A DNA stretch of 64,000 nucleotides from Zea mays. Its lineage: Eukaryota > Streptophyta > Magnoliopsida > Poales > Poaceae. The stretch covers positions 216,002,081-216,066,080 of the forward strand of contig NC_050100.1 of assembly GCF_902167145.1 (NCBI RefSeq). Direction: 5' to 3'. The translations under genes and the position numbers were made by a program. The notes beneath the pieces are model-generated. The model was not told the origin of the DNA and made no database searches. It saw nothing but the letters and a program-made list of their open reading frames with translations. Shown piece by piece: positions 45,405 to 55,042 of the stretch. How positions within the stretch are numbered: the stretch's first letter is position 1; the number at the start of each line of letters is the position of its first letter.

Positions 45405-45831
45405 CTAGTCGGGCCACCAAGGAGACCCCGTCCTTCCTTGTCTACGGGACTGAAGCCTGCCTTCCCCAGAAACCCTTATGGGCTCTCCACGGGCCCAGTC
45501 TTTTGATGAATCTATGCAGGAATGGCTGCAGCGTAAGGACGTGGACTTCATCAATGAACGCATATGGCAAGCGGTAACCCGAAATGCACGATACAACCAA
45601 GCGCTCGGGCGCCACCGCCAGTGGTTCGTGCATAGGGAGCTCCAGGTCGGGGACCTGGTCCTAAGGCGAGTATTGAACCGAGAAGATCTCCACAAACTCT
45701 CCCCCAACTGGGAAGGACCCTTCAAGGTGACGGAAATATGCCGACCCGGGTGTGTCCGCCTTGCTACAACTGAAGGAGAGCCTCTGACCAACCCCTGGAA
45801 CATAGAGCATCTCCGTAAGTTCTATCCATAG
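45405..45831 (+). pseudogene. Element A integrase C-terminal remnant
   Basis: Begins TSRATKETPSFLVYGTEACLP in one frame and shifts near 45470 to GSPRAQSFDESMQEWLQRKD. It ends HKLSPNWEGPFKVTEICRPG...NPWNIEHLRKFYP, the typical gypsy integrase C-terminus. No integrase catalytic core, RT, RNase H or protease lies between gag and this piece, so several kilobases of pol were deleted. Confidence 0.85.
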
Positions 45832-46129
45832 GAGCAAGTCTGAGGGGTCACGGTTTTCTTCTTTTTTGTAACTAGGTTGTGCATACGTGTATGCCAGCCC
45901 GGTGAGGTCCGCCCTCGTAAGCCCGGCCTGTTGGTCTGCATCCATGCATATCAAGTTATAAAAGAAAGAACTTACCACCTCAGATGTGCATCTGTGATGG
46001 TTTTATTCTGTTGCAGTTCCTAGATATTATCTTTTATCTAACCCACCCATACAGTTCCCCAGCCTTGCTGGTATCATGACATCCGAATTGAGTAGCCAGA
46101 CTTGTAGTTTAGGACCCCTCTACGAAAGC

Positions 46130-46450
46130 AGGGGGTCCGGCAGCCTGGGGGTCGGTTCTAAGAGAACGGGTACTCGTTCCCTGGGGTGGTCCGGGGCTAT
46201 GTAGCCGCTTAGCTTGGTTCTATACCCTAAGCCTGCACGCTCCACCACTCTGCGATAGGTATCCTAGTATCTAGAACTATAGCCCGATGGGTCTGGAAAC
46301 CTGGGGTCCGGTCCTAGAGAATGGACGCTCGTCTCCTGGGATGGTCTGGAGCCGTGTAGCCGCTTAGCCTGGTTCCGTACCCTAAGCCTGCACGCTCCAC
46401 CACTCTGTGATGGGTGTCCTAGTATATGGAGCTGTGACCTAGGGGGTCTA
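46130..46450. repeat. Two-copy ~160-bp tandem repeat in the element A tail
   Basis: Both units contain TGTAGCCGCTTAGC, CCTAAGCCTGCACGCTCC and GTCCTAGTAT-like segments, about 80% alike by eye. Confidence 0.8.
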
Positions 46451-47657
46451 GACACACGGCTTGGCTCCCCAGGCTAAACCCTGCAGGTCCTATTGCATGA
46501 ATCAAAGGATGGCTGATACCAGACGATGGGTCCTAATGGGTGTGCTACTAACACTTCCTAGTCGAAGCTGTGTGCAGGTCCAGGTCTCAGTCGAGGATAC
46601 CTCCTGGGGGCCGGGACACCAACTCCTTCTTAGGTATACTGGTATCTAGCCTCGACACGTCTAGCCTACATCCCAGGGGGCCAAGTACCAGGAGAGGAGT
46701 TGGTAAAGCCACACACAGCAAGGACAAATACTGCACAGATAAGAGTTGTTTTATTGATAGTTCCAAAAAATATCTTACAAAAACAAAAGTTATTACATCC
46801 GCCTTCAAGCGGAGACCTAGCCTCATTTCTACAGGTGTGAGCTACTCGACATCAGTAGGGTCACGCTGGAAGCGTGCGGCCGCCGTCTCCACGACATCTT
46901 GTACGACCTCCCGGGCGGCGTCTTCAGTATCGGCCACCGGACCAGCGGTCACCATTGGAGGCGACGTCGAGGCCATTAAAGCTAAAGAGATGGAGCCGCA
47001 GCTCAGCTCGCTTCCTACCTCATGGAGTTGGAGCTAGACCAGTTCATGGAGGCATACCATGGGATGCTGGTGAAGCTCACGCAAAAGATGGAGCCGTAGC
47101 TCAGCTCGCTTTCCACCTCTGGAAGGTCGCTGCACAGCACCCTTTCGTCCGAGCGCTGGCGGAAGAAACATCACCCCCACGGACATCTCACAGAGGTAGG
47201 CGAAGATGGCCGCCTGGAGGATGAAGTGGGGCATGAAGTGCTGAGTTTGGAGGCCGAGTCCCTCTAGCAACATGAAGAAAGACGAGATCGGCAGCACCAA
47301 CCTGCAGGGGAGGTTGGAGACGAGGAACACGAACTCCCCGGCGACGAGATCGCCGAGGGGAGAGGCGCTGACACGGATCCTTCCGGCGAATGCCGGCGCA
47401 CCCCATCTGAGCAGATTGTGCCACCTCGGACTGGAGGCACTTGGGAGGGTCTAGCAAGGCCGTGGCGGCTGCGGCAGCAGAAGAAGTGCAGGTCCAGAGG
47501 GGCGCGGAGAGCTCGAAGGCGAAAAGGCGCAGCAGTTGGGAGAAAATGCGGAAGCTTAAACCGCTGCACACGGGGTGAACCCCTTTTAAAGGAAGACTCC
47601 CTTGCTCGTGCCCTGAGACGCCGTGAAAAATCTTGCCCGACGCGCACCGAAGCAACC

Positions 47658-48040
47658 CGGCCTATGACGCGGGGGTCCGGGCCCACAAGTCATTCAGCTA
47701 GGGCGTAAGTCTCCAAGTGCGAAGAAGGCGAAACACCACGCGAGGAGCGAATCACCGCGCCTCTTCATCTCCACCGAAAGCAGCGGCCCAACCTGTGACA
47801 CGGGGGCTCGGGCCCATAGGTCATGCTCCATGGGCGTCGGTCTCTAAGTGCGAAGAAGGCGAACCATCGTGTGAGGAGCATGCCGCCGCCCGCGGCGATG
47901 CGCCTCTTCATCTCCGCCGAAACCAACTGCCCAGTCTTTGGCACGGGGCCCGGGCCCATGAGTCATCCTCCTTGGGCACAGGTTCCTAGGTGCAGAGAAG
48001 TCGAACCGCCGCTCGCGCCAGTACTACGCCTCCTCGAGTC
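47658..48040. repeat. Three-copy ~130-bp tandem repeat in the element A tail
   Basis: Units share ACGGGGGCTCGGGCCCA-like starts, TAAGTGCGAAGAAGGCGAA, and CGCCTCTTCATCTCC ends, with moderate divergence. Confidence 0.75.
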
Positions 48041-48301
48041 AGCCACATAAGACAAAGAAGGTGAATTTTTAAACCAACACAGCGGTATCGAGGCGCCTCG
48101 CGCATGGCCCGGTGAAACCATCAAGTATGGGGGGCCACGGGTCAAGTCAGCCACGAGGACAGACGTGGCAGTTGGCGTGACCGAAGGCGGACGGACAGTG
48201 ATTACGTCAGCAGGCGCACGGAAACGGCGCGCCAATCGCCAATCAAGCTTTGGCCCCACCTGCAGGCTCGTATCCTCCCCTGAGGTGGGCCTGGGGGCCA
48301 C

Positions 48302-49641
48302 TGTCGGTACCCTAAAACAGGGGTACCCCTTACTACTGTGCAAAGACGCAGTACCCACGCGGCTATCACTTAGTCGTGTGGAAGAAGTGCTGCGTATGGG
48401 ACCAAGCCACGGCTCGCCCCAGTCTCAGGCGGCTATTCTGGGTCCACAGCAGCGCTCGACTCCACCACGTGGGCAGGTCCGGAGCCGCCACGTGTCCAGA
48501 GAAGGTGGTATACTCCAAGGCATCAACAATGGTCCGGACCCCCACGGGTGAGCGCCGGACCCCCGAATATACCGACCGGACCCCTAGGGTTGGTCCCGGA
48601 CCCCCGGGTATACAGTTCGGACCCCCAAGGTTGGTCTTGGACCTCCACGTATGCAAGCCGGACCCCTAGGATAGGGTCCCCCCCGTAAGGGGTCCAGGCC
48701 GCCCACAGCGGGGTCCCAAGGACCCAGGCGGGGGTCCGGTACCGACACGTGTCAGGACCCAGTCTGGTGCGGACCTGTCCACATACGCCTCTGATCCCCA
48801 CCCATGCGGGGACCCGATGCTGCCACATGGCCTACTGCACGTGACGTGAGCCAGCGGGCGGAGCCTGACGTAAGGCCTCCGGGTTAAGTGGCCCCTGCAT
48901 TTATTGCGGATAAGACGCATCGCCTGACAAGCGATGTGTCGCCTCGGCATTTAATGAGGCCTGCCCACTCTGCTGTCAGGCGGCGACCTGTCCATTCCAC
49001 TGGCAAGCAGTGTGCCGCCTCAGCATTTAATGAGGCCTGCCCACTCTGCTGTCAGGCGGCAACCTGTCCATTCCACTGGCAAGCAGTGTGCCGCCTCAGC
49101 ATTTAATGAGACCTGTCCATTCCGCTAGCAGACAGCATGCCTGTCTATTCCATTGGCAAGCGGCACGCCCATGCTGCGGCATGCACTATACTCATCATCA
49201 CTCGTACGTTGCCAGGGAAGCTTCCGCTGCACGCCAATGCTACGCAGACCGCGGATGCCAGGACGCAGAAAGATTGCGCTGGCGACTAGCATTAGTTGCT
49301 CCAAGTATTACATCTGTTATGTTCATGGACCCATATGTCGGGGCTCAGTACCCTTGTACGTGCCCCCTTGAGCTATAAAAGGGGAGGCACGCGACGTTAC
49401 AAGGCAGGTTTTTTCAGACCGAACTTAGAGACTGAGACTCTCGGCTCTCAAGCTCTCACAGCAATACAACACACAGTGGAGTAGGGTATTACGCTCCGGC
49501 GGCCCGAACCACTCTAATCCTTGTGTCTTTGCGTGTCCATCCCGAATCCATCTAACAGGCAAAACGCTTAGGCTCCCTCCTCATCTTAGGATTTAGGGCG
49601 GGTGCATTCCGCCACCCGGTCGGAGAATTTTCTCTCCGACA
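48302..49641 (+). repeat. 3' LTR of element A
   Basis: 1340 bp, TATAAAA at 49374. Same internal ~70-bp tandem units as the 5' LTR (48940-49110). Confidence 0.93.
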
Positions 49642-49769
49642 GTCACTAACAACAGAACACAAATTCATAAACCAAATAAACTAAGTATAAAGAAAAATCA
49701 TTGATAAAATGACTTCTATCATCCAAAAATCAAAAAACTGATGGCCGAAGTGAGATATTTATATACACG

Positions 49770-49988
49770 GAGGTCGGCGCCGAGATCCACGGCACCGAGG
49801 TGCTGCCACATCAGATCCACGTAGGCGTCAACTTTTACATGTACACGCCAAATTAATTGGTGCCGATATGTTGTAGCTCGGTGTCAATAGTGATGGCGCC
49901 GAGCTGAGGGTCTATTTTTTAAAATTAAACTGAAAAGGGCGTATTTATGAAAATAAAACCTAAAAAAAACTAAATTGCAAAAAAGACG
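49770..49988 (-). repeat. Right terminal inverted repeat of the Mutator-like element
   Basis: Reverse complement of 20622-20828 with scattered substitutions and one extra ~16-bp CGGCGCC-containing segment at its inner end. Confidence 0.8.
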
Positions 49989-50162
49989 GTCGTCCTGACG
50001 TACCTCCGCTTGTGGCGCTGTTTGATAGGGCTAGGACATTTTTTCGCTAATATCCTAAAATAGATTAATTTTTCTACCCTTATTATCCATTTAGACACAT
50101 TTTTTATTGTGTTTCCATCAGACAATGCCTATTTTTTTCTAGACGTCATACTCTAATAGTTA

Positions 50163-50356
50163 GACCATTCTCAATAGGAATTTCATTCTTATTACATGAC
50201 ATGTCACATAAAGCAAATAAGATGACATGGCTTACAATTTAACGAAAAGAGATATAAGAGAGTTTTATGGGAGATGAGAGAAGATCATGGGGATGAAACT
50301 ATGTTAACATGGCATCTTTGGAAATCGTGTGATGAAATCTTCCATTGAGAATGGCC
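50163..50356. mobile_element. Probable MITE with inverted ends
   Basis: Left end GACCATTCTCAAT and right end (reverse) GGCCATTCTCAAT, each followed by similar GGAATTTCAT or GGAAGATTTCAT. A 3-bp TTA lies before the left end, but on the right it is offset by three bases, so the target duplication is not clean. Confidence 0.6.
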
Positions 50357-50628
50357 AGATTATTGAAAGCAACAAAACTCATTGATCTAGCCTCTCGATC
50401 GGTAGGGGATGAGTGCAACTGAAGTTAAGAAGATTAATAAAGGATATTAAGATCTGTCCTTTTATTTACTAATCTGTCTTAAATTTGCTAGAAGTATTCT
50501 TTCGAATACAGAAATCTAGTTGAGAATTAGCCTTTGCCAAATAGGCAGCTTCCGAAGTTTAAAGGCTGGTCAGGTGAGGTCACTAGTTTTCTGCGGTAAT
50601 CCTACTGCTTTCCGGGAAATTCAGCTAA

Positions 50629-50806
50629 GGTCCCGTTTCAATCTCGCGAGATAAACTTTAGCAGCTTTTTTTAGCTACTTTTAGTCATTTATAATCTAAA
50701 CAGGAGAGTTAATGGTGGTAATTGAAACTAAACTTTAGCAATTCAATTTATATAGCTAAAGTTTAGCAGGAAGTTAAAGTTTATCCCGTGAGATTGAAGC
50801 GGGGCC
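50629..50806. mobile_element. Tourist/PIF-Harbinger-like MITE, 178 bp
   Basis: Ends GGTCCCGTTTCAATCTC and, reversed, GGCCCCGCTTCAATCTC are inverted repeats continuing into ATAAACTTTA. TAA at 50626-50628 and 50807-50809 is a 3-bp duplication, typical of this superfamily. Confidence 0.85.
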
Positions 50807-51781
50807 TAACTCTTTCGTTGCAAACGCATTGGCTGGCTATAGCCGGATCCCTTGACCAGTGTGAAGTGACGCATGCAAGTCAGAAATGTCCACACCGCGC
50901 TCCACAGATTATTTCAACTGGACAAAAAAAAATCAAGGGGAGTTGATGTGCTTCGGATTAAAAACAATTATTCAAATTGCTGCAGATATAATATATAGAG
51001 ATAAAATATTGTAAAAGTAGTAGAAATCGGTGACAAGCAACGGGCTGTAAGACTTTCCCTGCAGCTGCAAGGATCCAAATTAACCACTCAGCGTCATGCT
51101 ATTAATTATCAAACGCATTTGTTTGGTTGGTGGTGGCGTGATGCCGTGATGGGATGGCGTTGTATGGTTCTGACCAGGCCAAAAGCAGCACTGCCCATTG
51201 CCGTTACGAGTTACTATCGTCACTTTCTTCCACGCACTGCAACAATCACATGGAATGCATGTTTGTACTGTTTTCAGTTTCTCATATGATCATCGTGATC
51301 TTTAACTAGAATATTTAACAGCGGTGAAGGATTTTTCCATGTACTTATTTTTTTTTCATATTTTAGAGTACACATGTGCCCGTTCAGCATTATTACGTAT
51401 TCTCACGCATGAGAGGTCTAGCATCTCAAACTATTTCTGTGTGTTATAGACGCTCACGCTTGTGTGGGTGTGATGTAGTATATGTCGTGGTGTAGGTTCG
51501 TGGCCTCTTGTACGCCGATAACAAAGAAAAATTACGCAACTACTCGGCAGCGTCTGCTGCGTCCTCTCCTGCCCGATGCGCACCCGTCACTGCTTTTACG
51601 TCCCCGTGGCCCAGGCCACAGGCGGCAGCGGCACATTTCCGCCACCAGCTACCCTGCCTTCTCTCTCCTCTTCTTTACACCTCACCTCCGGATCGCTCAG
51701 AGAGTCAGAGATTCGAGTTGAGCTATAGGCGTAGCCGACTGGTCGCCGCGTCCCCTCTCGGCTCCACCCGGCGAGCGAACA

Positions 51782-54066
51782 ATGGAGGCGGGGGGCGTCG
51801 GCCTGGCGCTGCAGGCGCGGGCGGCGGGCTTCGGCTCCAGCCGGCACCGGGGCGGCCTACAGGCGCCCACCGGGAGCCTGAGAGTCGCTGACCCGGCGGG
51901 ACCTGCGGTCGCTGTGCGGGCTCGCGGGTCCAAGCCCGTCGCACCGCTCCGACTCCGTGCGAAGAAATCGTCCGGAGGTACGAGGGCCGACTCCGCTTCT
52001 CTTTTTTACACATTGCTGCGAATTGATTCGACATTTTTTGGGGTCTTCTCCTCTTATCATTCTGTTTGCTGCGAATTCCATTCATTCTAATCGAATCGAT
52101 GCTATTTGGGGCAAATTTGGATTTTCTCCATAATTGCTGAGTTCCATGGAATTGACGTGTGATTTGGCGGTAGGATTTTAAGGGGTAGTTTGGCTCCATG
52201 GGTTCCGACTTCCGAGTGATTTGCAGAGTTTTTTTTTTAACTCTTATCAGGGGTTCGCGTGGAAGATCTATGCCTTTTGAGTGGTTTGACATGTCCATGG
52301 TTGTCTGAAATTAATATCATTCGGGCTTGGGATTATGGGGAAATGAAAAATAGGAAGATGGAATATCCCTATTGCCGACGTTTCTTTTCATGTGGTCTTA
52401 TCCCTGCGCAGGTCATGAAAACTCGCACAACTCCGTTGACGAAGCTCTCCTGTTGAAGGTATTGACCAAGATCTTGGGTTCCTAATACTAGCTCACATCA
52501 ATAATTGCTATGGAGAGTGCATGTGTTTTTGTACCGGCCTAACGTTATTGTACTTTTATTTCAGAGAAAATCAGAAGAAGTTCTGTTCTACTTGAACGGG
52601 AGGTGTATTTACCTAGTAGGTCCGTCCTCATCCTCCTATGTCACGATTGCTATAAAGAATCCCGACTTTTAGATGGAAATACCATATTTGAATTTGTGAT
52701 TGATGAGTGAGAGTGCGCGTGTGCAGGAATGATGGGTTCTGGAAAAAGTACTGTGGGGAAGATTATGTCTGAAGTCTTGGGTTATTCGTTCTTTGATAGG
52801 TCTGTCTTTTTTTTTGTGAAAGTAGAGTAGCAATTTGCTCAAGGTTTCTATGGATGTTCTGATGCACAAGTACTGATGGTGAGATCTGTTGCTCTGAATT
52901 ATGTTTTACAGTGACAAGTTAGTGGAGCAAGCTGTTGGAATGCCATCAGTTGCCCAAATATTCAAGGTCCATAGTGAAGCCTTCTTTCGGGATAATGAGG
53001 TAATGGTTACTGATTTTTTTTTCTGGCACCGACATCCTCAAGTACTCTCTGGTTTATAATGTTGATTTTTTATTCCTTAGTGCCCAAAATTGGAATCTTT
53101 GGCTTATGATTGACCTTTCTTTGTGTTTCATGCCTTGCAGAGTAGTGTCTTGAGAGATTTGTCCTCCATGCGACGATTAGTTGTTGCCACCGGAGGTGGT
53201 GCTGTTATCCGACCAATTAACTGGTTGGTACCTAGAGTTTCAGTTTGTTTGGACAAAGAACTGCCTCTTGTGAATCAATAGTATTGTGACCTGTTGATGC
53301 ATTATCAGGAGATATATGAAGAGGGGCCTATCTGTTTGGTTAGATGTGCCCTTGGATGCTCTTGCTAGGCGTATTGCTAAAGTGGGAACTGCCTCTCGTC
53401 CTCTTCTGGACCAACCATCTGGTGATCCGTACGCAATGGTAGCTACTTGTTCTTGTTCCTTCAAATTCTTTCATGCTGGTGAAACGGAATTGTTTCTTCC
53501 ATTCTATTTGGACAAAGAACTGCTCACAGATCCACTTAAGCCTTGAAGCGCTATCCTGGATTCCAGGCCTTTACTTGTGGTATCTGTAGGCGTGCTCACA
53601 CTTTTTTTTATGTTAGTGCACTCACTGGGTTCCTTCTATGTTAGGCCTTTTCTAAGCTCAGCATGCTTGCACAGCAAAGGGGTGATGCTTATGCAAATGC
53701 AGATGTAAGGGTTTCTCTGGAAGGTAAGATTCCCATCCGGATAATCTGGCTGACTTTATGGTCAGATGTTCCAAGTTCCAGTGGATTAAACACACCTGTG
53801 CCTGGCATTTGCAGAGATTGCATGTAAACAAGGTCATGATGATGTCTCTAAGCTGACACCTACTGATATTGCAATTGAGGTAAAAGCTTACTTCGAATAT
53901 CGTTTCTGGTTCTACATATCATCAGACAGCTCTTTAAAAGATAACATTCTTAACCTCTTCGCAGTCACTTCATAAGATCGAGAGCTTCGTCATCGAGCAC
54001 ACTGCTGATAGTTCAGCTAGCGACGCGCAAGCTGAGTCGCAGATCCAGAGGATACAGACCTTGTAG
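51782..54066 (+). CDS. SK: Shikimate kinase, plastid form, ten exons
   Basis: Phosphorylates shikimate at the 3-hydroxyl with ATP, a step toward chorismate and the aromatic amino acids, in the plastid. Exons: 51782-51977, 52412-52458, 52565-52619, 52727-52799, 52912-52999, 53141-53223, 53309-53438, 53645-53723, 53815-53879, 53965-54066. All introns are GT-AG and the sum is 918 nt, or 305 aa, with no stop. Residues 1-65 are Ala/Arg/Ser-rich with few acids, a likely chloroplast transit peptide. Walker A is GMMGSGKST (split by intron 3); FFDSDKLVE holds the shikimate-binding Asp; ATGGGAV is the substrate GGG motif; [11 protein letters not shown] is the lid with its Arg. Length and exon layout fit plant shikimate kinases. 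The start ATG follows AACA and is the first in frame. Appears intact; convergent with SEC6. Confidence 0.95.
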
Positions 54067-54330
54067 AACCTTAATCCCTTTGTTTGCCACATAGAGCATC
54101 GTTGAGTTATTTGTAAAGGAATGGAAGAAGGGAGCTAATAATCCGAAGTGTGCCGTTGGCTGAAACATCGCCTGTCTTCACTCCTGGCTCTGCTTCTGTT
54201 CGCTTCTCATCGTGGTTTGATACCTTGGTGGACATCTATGCTGACACCTCATCTCACCAAACATACTTGCATACCGTCGTCGCCCGCTCGAACGAAGAAA
54301 CAAAGTGCCGTTTGGTTCATATATTTGTAA

Positions 54331-54497
54331 TGTAATGGGTAACTGATAATGTTAAATCATATTTGTTTTAGTCCAACCGTAATCAGATACCATACTAGAT
54401 ATCAGTCTATATGTAATGAGTAACTGATAATGTTAAATCATATTTGTTTTAGTCCAACCGTAATCAGATACCATACTAAAAATAGATATCAGTCTAT
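54331..54497. repeat. Two-copy ~83-bp tandem duplication downstream of shikimate kinase
   Basis: Units TGTAATGGGTAACTGATAAT...ATCAGTCTAT at 54331-54411 and 54412-54497 are nearly identical apart from one G/A change and a 5-6-bp insertion. Lies about 270 bp past the stop, probably in or near the 3' UTR. Confidence 0.9.
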
Positions 54498-55042
54498 TCA
54501 AATTTGTTACCATTTGTGTTACATTTCTTGAACCAAAACAGCACCCAAATTCATTCGCGAATTGCGATGCTTCACCTCCGTGTCGACTGTTGCGATGCTT
54601 ACAAGAGACAGGACCTCGACCACAAGTTTCGAACGGGCTTCTCTGCACTTGACACTGGCAGTGCACACTACCCGCTCGCATGCAGCACGGCCGTTGTCTA
54701 TTATATGATATTGCCTTGTTTCCATTTCACAGAGAAATTGCAGTCTATCATACATGACGTGCGCCTGGATCAGCAGCCGTCAAGCGCGTACGATGACTTG
54801 GGCCAACTTATTGCAAATAGCAACCATTTTATTGAATAAATTACATATTCTTACACCAAAATCCTCTGTAGCTAAGCAAAGTGGAATATACATTTTTGCT
54901 CCTCAAGCTGAGTACACACTGATAGTCTAAACGTGAAACCCAACAGTAGCATCGACAAAAGAACAAAAGAATGATCATAGAGAAGTGAAACGTACAGTCT
55001 TTGCCTAGGTGGTACTTCTGTCCACTCTGCTCAAGTCCACAC
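54498..55042. other. Space between the convergent shikimate kinase and SEC6 genes
   Basis: No gene. Reading leftward from SEC6, an AATAAA on the minus strand lies at about 54829-54834 and is a plausible poly(A) signal, giving a ~210-bp 3' UTR. Confidence 0.5.

Larger units (their letters stand above)
45832..48301 (+). other. Non-coding 3' tail of element A
   Basis: 2.4 kb between the integrase remnant and the 3' LTR, rich in imperfect tandem repeats. Many open frames exist on both strands but none carries a recognisable motif. Confidence 0.6.
22026..49641 (+). mobile_element. Element A: gypsy-type LTR retrotransposon, internally deleted and nested
   Basis: LTRs at 22026-23356 (1331 bp) and 48302-49641 (1340 bp) start TGTCGGTACCCT and end CGACA or TGACA. 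GTCAC at 22021-22025 and 49642-49646 is a perfect target duplication. The interior keeps a gag in three pieces (separated by elements B and D) and only the C-terminal part of integrase; protease, RT and RNase H are gone. A 2.4-kb non-coding tail with tandem repeats precedes the 3' LTR. The LTRs differ at many positions, so this is an older insertion. The family was not named with confidence. Confidence 0.93.
20622..49988. mobile_element. Mutator-like element (outer shell of the nested locus)
   Basis: Sequences at 20622-20828 and 49770-49988 are inverted copies about 210 bp long. The direct repeat GTCGTCCTGAC flanks them at 20611-20621 and 49989-49999. The exact duplication length is 9-11 bp because of ambiguity at the edge. 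Long inverted repeats plus a ~9-bp duplication indicate the Mutator superfamily. Removing element A (with its duplication) and the hAT MITE leaves about 1.2 kb, too small for a transposase, so it was a non-autonomous copy. The sequence between the left arm and 21258 contains no recognisable gene fragment. Confidence 0.8.
50000..51781. other. Upstream region of the shikimate kinase gene
   Basis: No gene seen. Contains the two MITEs listed separately. The last few hundred bases should be promoter and 5' UTR. Confidence 0.5.

Noticed and set aside
46570..47690. Antisense open frames in the element A tail as a possible extra gene
   Set aside because: Short, low-complexity, Arg/Ser/Pro-rich frames overlapping tandem repeats, with no conserved motif visible.
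20622..49988. A single giant 29-kb transposon with cargo genes
   Set aside because: All interior coding sequence belongs to later nested retrotransposons with their own duplications.
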